Assembly: GCF_008728515.1 (NCBI RefSeq) | Contig: NC_044990.1 | Coordinates: 9,383,156 to 9,447,155, forward strand | Length of the DNA: 64,000 nucleotides | DNA from: Papio anubis | Taxonomy: Eukaryota > Chordata > Mammalia > Primates > Cercopithecidae | Reading direction: 5' to 3' | Part shown: one piece after another, positions 33,237 to 44,892 of the stretch | Position numbering within the stretch: position 1 is the stretch's first letter | How the letters are laid out: each line of letters starts with the position of its first letter | Notes under the pieces: model-generated | Database searches by the model: none | The model's input: only the letters and a program-made list of their open reading frames with translations | What the model was told of the DNA's origin: nothing | Position numbers and translations under genes: made by a program

Positions 33237-34456
33237 GATACCAGGTCTGTATTAAATACAATAATGAGTTTCTCACTCCCAGCCTCCTTTTTCTCTCTTT
33301 TCCTTTTTAAATGACTCCATTGTTAAATAAGAAATGGATAATGTCAGCTTTCCCAATGGCACTAGTAGTATTTGTTGCTGTTTCATAAGTAATTTAGGAA
33401 AGCAACTGAAGCATAAAGAAGCTAATTATTTATTACTGTCTTCTCCTCTACTGGATATCACTATAATCTTTAATATTAATGTCTTTCTTACAAGTGTAAG
33501 GTTAGAAAATTGAAGTCAGTGAGTTTCATTGATAAATTAAGCAGCTATGAAATGTTATCAGGTGACTAGCTGATCCTGATTTTATCATCAAACTAAAACA
33601 GTGCTTTGCTTAATGCATGCATTATCTAAATATTTAATCTAAGTGTGTGTTGATGTATTCTTAATTGTTGTAACACCTTCTTTAAGCGAATCTCTTTTAG
33701 GGTCATAAGCAGTTTGAGCTGGTTCTCATAAGTCAAGTGCAACCTTACCAATCAACTGCTCAACAACCAGTGTGGTATGGACAAGATAGACTGTGCCAGG
33801 ACAGAGCAACAGCCTGAGTGATGGAAGCTGTGCTCAGAAGCCAGCCTAGCCAGAGCTGGCAATTCAGGCAATTCACAGGATAACGCAAAAGCCACAATCT
33901 GGGAGCCTAGAATCAGAAGAGGTGTCTGATGTGGATATTGTGGGAAAGTATGTGCATCGTACAGCCAGAGTATGTCAGGAGAAACATGGTTCTAGTACGT
34001 TGCTCTTCAAACTCTACAGGGTGCAGGCAGAGATCATTAAGCAAATATATGTCAGAAAGGACAGGAAGCTCCTTGCCTGGTTCAGCTGCCACCTCTCTGT
34101 AAAGAGGAGTGCATAAAACCCACACAGATAACCCATCTCTACCCACCCATAGAGTATCCTCACTCTAGGAGCATGAAAATACCTAAAGGTTTTCAAGTCT
34201 CTCGATGGCCTTGTGAAAATAGCCTAAAATCACATGTGCAGAGGCTAAAGATGCGAACCATTTTCTCAAATAAGCACCGCATCTTTTCCATTGTTCTGGA
34301 ATTGGTGACACTACCATCATCCTCTTGATTCCTGTGGAATCTTCTTGGACCCTGCCCTTATGGTCCATTTTGCCTGCCCCACGCTGACCCAGCCCCAGTG
34401 AGTGTTTTACCTCCAATGGCCGGGACACCACAGAACACGCTGCCTAAAGCACCATT
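33237..34456. other. Intergenic unique sequence
   Basis: No gene or nameable repeat. Confidence 0.5.
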
Positions 34457-34770
34457 TATTTTTTTATTGTTTGAGACAGGGTGTCACTCTGTTGCCCAGG
34501 CTGGAGTGCAGTGTCACGATCTCAGTTCACTGCAGCCTTGACCTCTCAGGCTCAAAGGATTCTCCCACCTAAGCTTCCTGAGTAGCTGGGACTATAGGCA
34601 CACCACCATGCCTGGCTAATTTTTTTTTTTTTTAATGTTTTGTAGAGATGAGGTTTTGGCATGTTTCTCAGGATGGTCTTGAACTCGTGGGCTCAAGTGA
34701 TCAACCCTCCTTGGCCTCCCAAAATTCTGGGACTATAGACATCTATAGACATGAGCCACAGCACCCAGCT
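34457..34770 (-). mobile_element. Alu element, J-like
   Basis: Reverse Alu ending GAGCCACAGCACCCAGCT. A local ATCTATAGAC duplication sits in it near 34740. Confidence 0.9.
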
Positions 34771-34897
34771 TTTTTTTTTTTTTCCAAGACAGGGTCTTGC
34801 TCTGTTGCCTGTGCTAGAGTGCAGTGGTATGAACTCAGTTCACTACATCCTTGACCTCCTGGTCTCAGGCAATCTTCCCACCTCTGCCTCCTGACTA
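34771..34897 (-). mobile_element. Alu left-side piece of a head-on chimera
   Basis: Reverse monomer (poly-T, AAGACAGGGTCTTGCTCTG to CTCTGCCTCCTGACTAA). It switches without gap into a forward Alu piece at 34898. Confidence 0.82.
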
Positions 34898-35072
34898 ATA
34901 CAAAAAAATTAGCCATGTGCAGTGGCATGCACCTGTAGTCCCAGCTGAAGGCTGAGGCACAAGAATCTCTTGAACCTAGGAGGTGGAGGTTGCAGTGAGC
35001 CGAGATCACACCACTGCACTCCAGTCTGGGTGACAGAAAGACTCTGTTTCAAAAATAAATAAATAAATAAAA
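34898..35072 (+). mobile_element. Alu right-side piece of a head-on chimera
   Basis: Forward text from TACAAAAAAATTAGCCATGT to an AAATAAATAAATAAATAAAA tail: the right half of an Alu with no left half of its own. Confidence 0.82.
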
Positions 35073-35871
35073 GAGGAAATTAAATTAAAATAATTTTTGT
35101 ATGCTCCCCGTGTTCTAATGATGTCATTTTTTTGCCCCTTATAAATACATACTTAATAAACAAATAACTTATTCTGCAGTGGAGAAAATAAACCGTACAC
35201 ATATAATTGCCTGATTACTGTTTTATATTTTAGAGTCTGGAGACAAGTGGTGGTTTCTGTTTTGTCCAACTATGGATACATAGCAGAAAGGTTTGCTCTG
35301 CTCAACTGGTTAAAGTAGCACCCGATGCCCCAGGTCCATGGCCAGATGCAGCACTCTGGGCAACAAGGGCCAGGGCTTTTTCTAATCTAGCATTTCATGC
35401 CTCCAACGGAAAATGTTGACAGGAAGTTGATAGAGCCTGAGAGTGCTACCTCACTTGTGATTCATCTGATGGATCAGTGTGACCTGAAGCACTAAGTTAA
35501 CCAACAGGCTCATTAATTTTTAAAAGAGGTGGTTAGTAATAAACCAACAGTGGTGTACAAATCCAATAGCAACCTACACACCTTCAAAAGTCCCCAGAAT
35601 GAGATCAAAGGACAAGGCAGCATCCGTTTCATTCCAACAATAGCATTTTGATTTAACATCTACTTTGTTGGCAAATGTGCAGGAATTAAATGATGTGTAT
35701 TCCTATAGTAATTTATATCCTAAATTACACTGAAAAGCCTAGTTGGTGTCCAACAAATTCAATTTCCTTTAGACTGTAGCTATATTAGTTTGAAGAATCA
35801 AGTTTTTACTGGATGAACCGATCAAATACATCGAAAAGTATCAGCATTTTAATGGAATATCCATTACCTAA
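35073..35871. other. Intergenic, contains one copy of an old duplication
   Basis: No gene. The text at about 35737-35830 recurs in diverged form at 36218-36312. Confidence 0.45.
35737..35830 (+). repeat. Diverged direct repeat, copy 1
   Basis: AAATTCAATTTCCTTTAGAC and GAAGAATCAAGTTTTTACT correspond to AATTTAATTTACTTGAGC and AAGGAATCAAATTTTTTGC in copy 2. By eye roughly 70 percent identical over about 90 bases. Confidence 0.5.
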
Positions 35872-36178
35872 GACCGGGCATGGTGGCTCACACCTGTAAT
35901 CTCAGCACTTTGGGAGGCCGAGGTGGGCGGATCATGAGGTCAGGAGTTCGAGACCAGCCTGGCCAATATGGTGAAACCCCATCTCTACTAAAAATAGAAA
36001 AATTAGCCGGGCAAGGTGGTGCACATCTCTAATCCCAGCTACTCAGGAAGCTGGGGCAGTGAGAATCACTTGAACCTGGGAGGCAGAGGTTGCAGTAAGT
36101 TGAGATCACACCATTGCACTCCAGCCTAGGCAACAGAGTGAGACTCCATCTCAAAAATAAAAATAAATAAATAAATAA
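35872..36178 (+). mobile_element. Alu element
   Basis: Forward Alu from GACCGGGCATGGTGGCTCAC to an AAATAAATAAATAAATAA tail, between the two copies of the old duplication. Confidence 0.93.
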
Positions 36179-36217
36179 TGCATGCCTAATGTATCCTAAT
36201 GGTTCAAAATACCCACA

Positions 36218-36312
36218 AGCATAGCTGGTTCCCAATGAATTTAATTTACTTGAGCTTGTGGCCATATGATCTTAAGGAATCAAATTTTTTGCTTAATTAG
36301 TCAAATCAGCCA
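36218..36312 (+). repeat. Diverged direct repeat, copy 2
   Basis: See copy 1 at 35737-35830. The rest of 36179-36628 is AT-rich unique sequence with no gene. Confidence 0.5.
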
Positions 36313-36628
36313 AAACTTATAAATTCAGTGAAAACAATAGTTGCTTGGCTAATTTGAGTGACTAATGCAGCAAAGTGAGTCAAATTATTAGCTCAAAATA
36401 CATACTGCCTTAATTTGATCTGAACTATAAATATCTGCTTTGCCTTTTTGGTTAGGACAACACCAAAAAGCATTAGTTTCCAAACTTAGCTGAACATTAA
36501 GAATCACCAGGAATGCTTTTAAAACTTCCAAAGCACAAGCCACACCCAGACCAAGTCCAGCAGAATCCCTTGGGTGAACCCAGGCATCAATCCCCTGGAT
36601 GATTCCAATGTTCAGAATTCAAGAAACT

Positions 36629-36690
36629 CCTTGAGATCAGGAATTCAAGACCAGCCTGGGCAACACAGCGAGATCCCATCTCAAAAAAAA
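36629..36690 (+). mobile_element. Short Alu fragment
   Basis: CTTGAGATCAGGAATTCAAG, CAGCCTGGGCAACAC and a terminal A run: about 60 bases of an Alu middle section. Confidence 0.75.
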
Positions 36691-36699
36691 AGCAATAGC

Positions 36700-36935
36700 T
36701 AACAATGTATTAAGCTGTTACCAAATGCCAAGCAAAATGGCAGGCATTTTCCATTGATTATTTTATTAAATTCTCACACATCAGTGAAACCTTATAAAGT
36801 CAGTATGATTGTGCCCATTTGACAAATGGAGAAATTGAGGCACAGGAGGTTGGATGCTTGCCCAAGGATACCCATACTAGCAAGTGGTCAAGTGAGAGTC
36901 GTCACAAAGGCAGTGACTCCAAAGCTTTAACTTGA
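36700..36935 (-). mobile_element. MIR SINE
   Basis: Reverse MIR: TTCTCACACATCAGTGAAAC, GTGCCCATTTGACAAATGG, AGAAATTGAGGCACAGGAGG, TTGCCCAAGGATACCC, CTAGCAAGTGG. Confidence 0.8.
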
Positions 36936-37454
36936 ATTATTTCTTAAAACCAGTGACTTAAAACTCAGTGCTTCTTTAGGTCTTTGTACTTCTTTATCTT
37001 ATCTCTTGAGGGCATTGGTTTGTTTCACTTTTGTTTCTGGATGCCAATGCCTCTCCAAATAGCACACAAAAGCAATTTCTCACGCCCCTGGGAGAGAGGT
37101 AGGTGTGGCTTTATGGATATGATAGGCAGAGGACTTAATATTCTGCATTTAGATCTCCTTCTCTCTCAAGGGAATTTCTGGCAGACTTAAAGCACTGTAG
37201 GCAACAGAAAGGAAACCTGAAACGCAACATCCACCTGGAAGACACATACATATTTGCTGAAGCGTGTTTCAAATTTAACTGAAAAAGAAGAAGAATATAA
37301 TTTGTGCTTCTCATTCACTGCAAATCTTATTTCATGAAGTCTTCAGTGTTGACCTGTCAACCTGTATGGGTTGTTTAAAAAGTTGTATATATATATATAT
37401 TTTTAAGGCAGACCACTTAAGTATCATGTCTTACTGAATACCAGCTGAATTATT
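36936..37454. other. Intergenic unique sequence
   Basis: No gene. A (TA)n run at 37386-37401. Confidence 0.5.
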
Positions 37455-37755
37455 TTGTTGTTGTTGTTTCGAGACAGTCTTGCTCTGTTGCCCAGGCTGG
37501 AGTGCAGGGGCCTGATCATGGTTCACTGCAACCTCGACCTCCTGAGCTCAAACGATCCTCCCACCTCAGCCTCCTGAGTAGCTGGGACTACAGGCGTGCA
37601 CCATCAAGCCCAGCTATTTTTCAAAAAAATTTTTTGTAGAGATGGAGATCTCACTTTGTTGCCCAGGTTGGTCTCAAACTCCTAGCCTCAAGCAATCCTC
37701 CCACCTCAGCCTCCCAAGGTTCTGGGATGATAGGTGTGAGCCATTGCATCTGGCC
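37455..37755 (-). mobile_element. Alu element, J-like
   Basis: Reverse Alu. ACCAGCT..ATTATT lies on both sides (37440 and 37757 onward) as a decayed target-site duplication. Confidence 0.91.
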
Positions 37756-38520
37756 CACCAGCTACATTATTAATATTTAAATTATAAACATTACAATTTT
37801 TTGCTGCAGAACAAAAATGAAAAGAAGAAAGATGAAAATACAGTACAACGTCACGGTCATTTGCACCAGTTTCCTGTGTACAGCTCTGCTGCTGTACGCT
37901 CATTTCTTAATCAGGTTTTATCTCTCTTTTTCACATTAAAAGCTGAGAGAGGAGCTAAAACTGCCCTGAGAAGCTCCCCCAGGACCCTGGCTGACCATCA
38001 GGGGAATGGGGCCTACCTCAGCAGTCTAGTTTCTTCATTCAGCCCTCTTGCCTCAGGAGAGCAGTTTATCTCACTCAGAGGAAGCAGTGGCCGCTCTATC
38101 CCATACCCCGTCAGACCGTTTCCCATGGGAGATGACCTAGGGTGTGTGCTCAGGGTTCCAGTTTCTGTGGCGTTGAGTGGGTCCAGTACTCCTTTCCACA
38201 CCAGGCTGAACCCCAAGGAACCCCAAGGAAGAAGATGTGCCTGGGATTGCACATAGACCGGGGCCCCATCTCTGTGCCCCTCTGTGTGTGGCAGGGCAAG
38301 GAGATGCATTTTAAATACCTTTCAGGCTATGCTTCCTTTTTTTGGCATACTCTAACTCCAACGTTTCTTCTGTAAGTATCACCATTTATTTTACTAAAAT
38401 CTAGATTTCCCAATCCAGGTGTTAGGAAGGTACTGTACTGCTTTGGGGCTTTCAGTCTGGCAACATCTATAAACAATGCAATAGTGAGTCTAGTCAGTTT
38501 CACGGTCTCATGTCTGAATC
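37756..38520. other. Intergenic unique sequence
   Basis: A 151-residue open frame (37801-38256, plus) shows no domain I know and no splice context. Not called as a gene. Confidence 0.45.
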
Positions 38521-38741
38521 TTTTTTTTTTTTTAAGACAGAGTCTCACTCTTTGTCTCAGCCTCCCGAGTAGCTGGGATTACAGGCGCCCGCCACCATGC
38601 CCAGCTAATTTTTGTATTTTTAGTAGAGACCAGGTTTCACCATGTTGGCCAGGCTGGTCTCGAACACCTGACCTCAGGTGATCTGCCCACCTCGGCCTCC
38701 CGAAGTGCTGGGATTACAGGCGTGAGTCACTGCACCTGGCC
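38521..38741 (-). mobile_element. Alu element with about 80-base deletion
   Basis: Reverse Alu. After GAGTCTCACTCTTTGTC it jumps to TCAGCCTCCCGAGTAGC, losing part of one monomer. Confidence 0.88.
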
Positions 38742-39048
38742 TTTTTTTTTTCTTTTCTTTTCCGAGACAGAGTCTGGCTCTGTGCCCCAGGCTGGAGTGC
38801 AGTGGGGCGATATCTCGGCTCACTGCAACCACTGCCCCCGCCAGTTCATGTGATTCTCCTGCCTCAGCTTCCCGAGTAACTGGGATTACAGGTGTGCACC
38901 ACCACACGCGGCTAATTTTTGTATTTTTAGTAGAGACAGGGTTTCACCACGTTGGCCAGGCCGGTGTCCAATTCCTGACCTCAGGAGATCCGCCCACCTC
39001 GGCCTCTCAAAGTGCTGGGATTACAGGCGTGAGTCACCACACCTGGCC
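38742..39048 (-). mobile_element. Alu element
   Basis: Reverse Alu from TTTTCTTTTCTTTTCCGAGA to CACCACACCTGGCC, back to back with the previous one. Confidence 0.92.
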
Positions 39049-39412
39049 TAGGCTTCCTTCTTTAAAGACCAAATTCCAGTGGGGGTCTGTAAGTAATCCT
39101 CATCTTTTCGCGTTGAGGAGTGTGGCCAGAGGAGGTGAGTCTTGTGTACGTAGCAAAGAGCACAGGAGGGAAAAAATAGTCCGGAGATACCGTAAAAGGA
39201 CTAAGAGAACCAGAAGGAAAAGGCCAGGCTCCAGGAGCACAGAGGCTGGGTGGATTCCTGCTTCCCTGTGACTCCGCTGTGTTCAGGCGGGGCAGTCACT
39301 TCCTTCACCCCAGTGTCCCTGTTTGTGCAAATGAGGTGATTATTGGTGCCGACCTACTTCGCAGGCAGTTTTGAAGAGAAGTGGTAAACACTGACGGGTG
39401 CACACTCTCCTT
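39049..39412. other. Intergenic unique sequence
   Basis: No gene. Leads into a GC-rich patch. Confidence 0.45.
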
Positions 39413-39437
39413 CCCCCCCCCCCCCCCCCCCCCCCCC
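39413..39437 (+). repeat. Poly-C run of 25
   Basis: Twenty-five consecutive C, followed at once by ACGTGCGCACCC. Such runs are rare, form i-motif/G4 structures and are prone to length error in sequencing. Confidence 0.9.
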
Positions 39438-39680
39438 ACGTGCGCACCCAGAAGGAAATAAAAGCCGTGATTTGCACCGGCGGGTCGGCCCGCCTCGTCG
39501 AGGGTTCCGCTGAGCTGCTCACAAGGGCGTGCGGAGGCCCGCGGCCGGCCCTGGCCCCTGTGGTGGCAGCAGCTGGCTGGCTTCCCGGGCGGCTACCTCC
39601 AGCTGCAGCTGTCGGCGCTATTTGCAGCTCTCCACATCCTGAGAGCCGGACGCCGAGGACCGCTCCCTGGAGGGCGTGAG
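39438..39680 (+). promoter_or_regulatory. GC-rich patch, possible first exon or regulatory element
   Basis: About 240 GC-rich, CpG-containing bases. A strong donor-like GTGAGT occurs at 39676-39681 on the plus strand after GGAGGGC. No acceptor or coding exon can be tied to it, so a lncRNA first exon is only a possibility. Confidence 0.35.
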
Positions 39681-40458
39681 TAAAATGCAGCAGCGGAGCG
39701 GTGAGGAGGAGATTACTGGAAAAACTGGGAGCGGAGTCAGGCGAGTTCTGGAGCAGGGAGAGGCCTGGGAAGTTGCGAAACGTTGACCTGCAGGGTCCTG
39801 AGGAACTGTCGGCCTGGGCTGCCCGCGTGGGTCATTGAACATTAATCAGCCACCCGTCCTCGTCCAGGCCAACTGAAATAGAGTCAGCAGGCTGCATGAC
39901 GAATACAGTTTGAAAGGGAACGAACTTCGTCCTATTCTCTCCTTGGAAAGGCCTTTCCAGCCTCTCGAACTCACCCCTGTCTCACTACCCTGTTGTGTTA
40001 TCTCTGTGGGCCTGCGCAGCACCTGAAATGATCTGGCTTAGGTATGTGTGTGCTTGTTCATTGTTTTGTCTTCTCCGTGAAAATCTAAGCTCCTAGAAAC
40101 TTGTGAGGGAGGCAATGGGTCTGCTTTGTTTACCTCTGCATCTCCAGGGCCGAGTGCAATGCCCAGCTCGTTTGTAAATGAGTGAAGGAGTCCCCTACTA
40201 GCAGGCTGCCTACTCATCAATCAAGTCGCTGGCGGGTTTCTCACTTTTACCTTTGGTAAAAGGTTGTCTTCGACCTACGGGGAGGAATTGGATCTATCTG
40301 AGGGTAAGGAAATTCATCCTCCCTGGGTTTATGTGTTTTCCAACCCATTGCACAGAGTCTGACAAAATATTAATGGTCTTCACTGTTTCTTTTGATGATG
40401 TCTGCCACTTGTCACTATTTAAGGTAATCTCATGTCATTTAAAGAAAGTAAAATTAGG
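39681..40458. other. Intergenic unique sequence
   Basis: No gene or nameable repeat recognised. Confidence 0.5.
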
Positions 40459-40771
40459 GGCTGGGCGCAGTGGCTCATGCCTGTAATCCCAGCACTTTGG
40501 GAGGCTGAGGCCAGCGGATCACCTGAGGTCAGGAGTTCGAGACCAACCTGGCCAACATGGTGAAACGCCGTCTCTACTAAAAATACAAAAATTAGCCAGG
40601 TATGGTGGCGGGCACCTGCAGTGTGGGGTGCTCGGGAGGCTGAGGCAGGAGAATCGCTTGAACCCAGGAGGCGGAGGTTACAGTGAGCCGAGACTGCGCC
40701 ATTGCACTCAGCCTGGGCAACAAGAGTGAAACTCCATCTCAAAAAGAAAAAAAGAAGAAAAAAAAAAAAGA
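40459..40771 (+). mobile_element. Alu element with target-site duplication
   Basis: Forward Alu. AAGAAAGTAAAATTA precedes it (40442-40456) and follows its A-rich tail. Confidence 0.94.
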
Positions 40772-41097
40772 AAGTAAAATTATAGGGTAACTAGAAAGTT
40801 ACAGTAGTATAACAAGCATAATCATTTAGATGATTTTCACCTATAACGTGGTTAAGTTTGAGACTCAGTTCAATTCAACACATTTGACTTTTGGACAGAT
40901 CCAATGTAGTCTGTTGTAGTTATAAAGAATTCAGACCTTTATAAGGAAGGTTTCATGGCATTAATGAAATTTATGTGTTAATGGAACTGAAGGACTTCAC
41001 TCTGAAAGCAAGTGTTCTCTAAACCTAAATATTTTAAGAAGAAAATTAGTTGAAAATTTAAAAGCTTGTCAAAAGTGACAGTCATTTCATTTCTTTT
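40772..41097. other. Intergenic unique sequence
   Basis: AT-rich; no gene. Confidence 0.5.
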
Positions 41098-41263
41098 CTT
41101 TTTTTAGAGATAAGGTCTCACTATGTTGCCCAGGATGGAGTACAGTGGCTATTCACAGGCACAATCATTGTGCACTACATCCTGGAACTAATGGGCTCAA
41201 GCAGTCCTCCTGCCTCAGCCTCCCAAGTAGCTAGGACTACAGACACACACCACCACGCTCAGC
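41098..41263 (-). mobile_element. Alu monomer (FLAM) with target-site duplication
   Basis: Reverse single monomer with an extra CTATTCACAGGCACAATC section as in 7SL-like early monomers. The CAAAAGTGACA-TCATTTC flank is present before (about 41069) and after (about 41264). Confidence 0.82.
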
Positions 41264-41730
41264 AAAAGTGACAATCATTTCTAATACAGACATCCACACC
41301 TGGAAATACTGTGAAAATTATATTCATTGGGCATATTAGTGTCTGTTCTTTCCAAGATCTGAGTTCAGAATGTTTTCTTCTATAATTGTAATGAAATATC
41401 ACCATTTCTTGCTAGCATTATACCAAATCCCTCTAGGCCACTGGGCAGTAGGGTATGCCAACCTAGGTTTTCGGAGATGACTTGTATCCCGTTCACTATT
41501 AGAACCAACATGTTAGAATTTGTGATTTGTCACAGAGTAGAAAACGAGTTCACTCAAGAAGCACTTATCTACGAGCACCTGCACAGGTGACACAACAGGC
41601 AAGTGATAGGAGTTCTGGACCTTCTGGAACTGACAATCTTACTAGAAAAATAAATGTAACCACATCACTCAAACAAACGCACAAACAACTATGCAATTTG
41701 AGTTGTGTTTTGACTCCCTCACTGCTACCT
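41264..41730. other. Intergenic, possible L2-like scrap
   Basis: 41550-41660 (AGCACTTATCTACGAGCACC, CTGGAACTGACAATCTTAC) resembles an L2-age repeat. No gene. Confidence 0.4.
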
Positions 41731-42076
41731 TGTTTTTATTTATTTATTTATTTTTATTTTTATTTTTATTTTTTTTGCCGGAGATGTTGCGGGGAACGGA
41801 GTTTTGCTTTTGTCACCCAGGCTGGAGTGCAATGGCACGATCTCAGCTCACTGAAACCTCTGCCTCCTGGGTTTAAGTGATTCTTCTGCTCCAGCCTCTT
41901 GAGTAGCTGGGATTACAGGCATGTGCCATCAAGCCTGGCTAATTTTTTGTATTTTTAGTAGAGATGGGGTTTCACCATGTAAGTCAGGCTGGTCTCAAAC
42001 TCCTGACCTCAGGTGATCTGCCTGCCTCAGCCTCCCGAAGTGCTGGGATTACAGGTGTGAGCCACCGCACCCGGCC
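41731..42076 (-). mobile_element. Alu element with (TTTA)n tail
   Basis: Reverse Alu: TTTATTTATTTA tail, an odd GCCGGAGATGTTGCGGG insert before GAACGGAGTTTTGC, and the end CCGCACCCGGCC. Confidence 0.91.
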
Positions 42077-42867
42077 CCTCCTTGCTGTCTTAATAGAAAG
42101 TGGAAAATAGAAATCTTATACACAAGGCCTTTGGTTTGAAGACAACATGCCTAGAGATAGGGAACTGGAATCCAACACCATTGCCTACAGATCTTTGGAG
42201 ACTAAAAGAGAAAGAATCCAGGAGAGAAAAAAACCGAAAAAGGCTGCCATAGCTATTGGCCTCATTGGACAGGCCTGGGGGATGTGCACAGACCCTAAAG
42301 GTGGCCAGAGCTGACCAGCTTCCTACCGCACTCTTCTGGGTGGCCCAGGCACCCAGTTGCATTGGCTGTGGCCACTGAGAAAGGATCGAGTCAGTCTGAG
42401 CCATGGGCAGTGACAGAGGAGAGGGGATCAGCAGAGCCTACCTGAAAGCAAAGGAGAAATGGGTTGGTTGCCTCATTGCAGAATTTACAGATGAGGGCGA
42501 CAAACTTGTTACCTGAGGGGTTCCTTCATGCCTTGAGTTTCTCTGAAAGAAAAGACAGCTGAGCATTTGCCCTGGTTTTGTTTTTGTTTTACCATTTTTG
42601 CACTTTCAAAGTCATGCCATCAAGTTTTAAGCTAGTAAGAGGACACATACATATGGTAAACAGGACCATATACCGAATGGTACAATATCATAGTTCTTGT
42701 AGCAGCCACATTTTGATGAATAAAATTTCTTTTAAAATCTCTTTTTTAAAAATTAAGGGCCTTCTTTCTACCAGGCAGCAAATGTTTCTTTCCTATGTAA
42801 ACTTAGCTTGCAAACATAATTTTGAACAGCTTTATCATGACTATATATCTTACTAATTTATTATCTT
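42077..42867. other. Intergenic unique sequence
   Basis: No gene or repeat recognised. Confidence 0.5.
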
Positions 42868-42916
42868 CTTTCTTTCCTTTCTTTCTTTTCTTTCTTTTCT
42901 TTCTTTCTTTCTTTCT
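42868..42916. repeat. (TTTC)n microsatellite
   Basis: TTTC and TTTTC units joined to the tail of a reversed Alu piece. Confidence 0.88.
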
Positions 42917-43066
42917 GTGTCATGGTCTTGCTATATCACCTAAGCTGGAGTGCAGTGGTACAATCATAGCTCACTGCAACCTTGAACTCCTGGGCTGGAG
43001 CAAGCCTCCCAACTTGGCCTTCCAAAATGCTGGGATTGATTACAGGTGTGAGCCACCTCACTGGGC
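42917..43066 (-). mobile_element. Alu monomer-size piece
   Basis: Reverse piece from GTCATGGTCTTGCTATATC to GAGCCACCTCACTGGGCC, missing the central part. The ATTGATTACAGG duplication is local. Confidence 0.8.
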
Positions 43067-43101
43067 CTCTTGCTAGTTTATTGTTTAAAACTCTTCCTTA
43101 G

Positions 43102-43418
43102 GGCCGGGTGCAGTGGCTCATGCCTGTAACCCCAGGCCTTTGGGAGGCTGAGATGGGAGGATCACTTGATCCCAGGAGTTCGAGACCAGCCTCGGCAACA
43201 TGGAGAGAGCCTGTCTCTACAAAAAATCAGAAATTAGCTGGGTGTGGTGGTGCACACCTGTAGTCCCAGCTACTCAAGAGGCTGAGGAGGGAGGATCACT
43301 TGAACTTAGAGAGTTGAGGCTACAGTGAGCCATGACTGAGTCATTGCACTCCAGCCTGAGTGACAGGGTGAGACTTTGTCTCAAAAATGAAAAATAAATA
43401 AATAAATAAATAATAAAA
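43102..43418 (+). mobile_element. Alu element
   Basis: Forward Alu from GGCCGGGTGCAGTGGCTCAT to an AAATAAATAAATAAATAATA tail. Confidence 0.92.
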
Positions 43419-43613
43419 GCCTTCCTTAGACTTTTTCCCTGGCACTTTCTGAAGTGATGGCAGATGGGTTTTATTCTGGTTTTTATAATAGCTAAAATTG
43501 GGTCCCAGAAAGGAATCTAGATTAGACGACAAGAAGATTATTTTTGTCTGATAATTTCCATTACTCACCTAACTGCTGTCTTTCCTGGAATTAAAGAGAG
43601 AAGAAACTATGGA

Positions 43614-43944
43614 GGCCAGATGCAGTGGCTCACGCCAGTAATCTCAGCACTTTGGGAGGCTGAGGTGGGTGGATCGCCTAAGGTCAGAAGTTCAAGACCA
43701 GCCTGATCAACATGGTGAAATCCCGCCTCTACTAAGAATACAAAAAAAACTAGCTGAGCGTGGTGGTAGGTGCCTGTAATTCTAGCTACTCAGGAGGCTG
43801 AGGCAGGAGAAACGCTTGAACCTGGGAGGCAGAGGTTGAAGTGAGCCGAGATCACGCCATTGCACTCCAGCCTGGGCAACAAGAGTGAAACTCCATCTCA
43901 AAAAAAAAAAAAAAAAAAAGAAACGAAAACAAAACAAACAAAAA
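43614..43944 (+). mobile_element. Alu element with target-site duplication
   Basis: Forward Alu with a long A-rich tail. AAACTATGGAG lies at both ends. Confidence 0.94.
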
Positions 43945-44120
43945 ACTATGGAGACCCAGGTTCTAGGGCCCTTGGGTAGAGAATACATTTTAGGAATTCC
44001 TTTGGATGTCTGACAGTAGAAGCTACTCCTTGTAAGTCTGTTGCTGTGAAATTACAACATAGCTCATTTAGCAGCGGGACAGCCCATCTCTGGAAAAAAA
44101 TGGTGTGAGGGTGGAATTAT

Positions 44121-44395
44121 GCCTTGGGAGGCCAAGGAGGAAGGATTGCTTGAGGCCAGGAATTCAAGACCAGCCTGGACAACATAGCAAGACTCTGTCT
44201 CTACAAAAAATAATTAAAAGAAATTAGTCAGGCATGGTGGTGCATGCCTGTAGTCCTAGCTACTTGAGAGGCTGAGGTAGGAGGATTGCTTGAACCCAGG
44301 AAGTTTAGACTGTAGTGAGCCATGATTGTGCCACTGCACTCCAGCCTGGGTGACAGAGGAAGACTCTGTCTCATAAAAAAAAAAAAATAAATAAC
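44121..44395 (+). mobile_element. 5'-truncated Alu, J-like
   Basis: Begins inside the element at GCCTTGGGAGGCCAAGGAGG and ends in an A run followed by TAAATAA. Confidence 0.87.
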
Positions 44396-44581
44396 ATACA
44401 AAAAGATATTCATAATAAAATAAAATGGAAGTATTTTGATGATTTCTTAGTAAGATTTTAAGAATTAATAGCCTACTAAGACCTAGAGGTAAGAACAAAT
44501 TAGATTTGGCCTAAAAATGAAGATGTAGCAAAAAATAAGAAAAAAATGGCATTTCTGTTTTTTTTTCCAGGTCAGTGATTC

Positions 44582-44882
44582 TTTTTTTTTTTTTTTCCCC
44601 AGACAGAATCTTGCTCTTTTGCCCAGGCTGGAGTGCAGTGGCTTGATCTCAGCTCACTGCAGCCTCTGCCTCCTGGGTTCAAGCAGTTCTCCTGCCTCAG
44701 CCTCCCGAGTAGCTGGGATCACAGGCATGCACCACCACGCACTGCTAATTTTTAGTATTTTTATTAGAGACAGGGTTTCACCACGTTGGCCAGGCTGGTC
44801 TCAGACACCTGGCCTCAAGTGATCTGCCTGCCTCAGCCTCCCAAAGTGCTGGAATTACAGGTGTGAGCCACCGTGCCCAGCC
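44582..44882 (-). mobile_element. Alu element
   Basis: Reverse Alu from poly-T, CAGACAGAATCTTGCTC, to CACCGTGCCCAGCC. Confidence 0.93.
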
Positions 44883-44892
44883 AAAATCAACA

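Noticed and set aside
37801..38256. 151-residue open frame on the plus strand
   Set aside because: No recognisable domain, ordinary base composition without codon bias, no supporting promoter.
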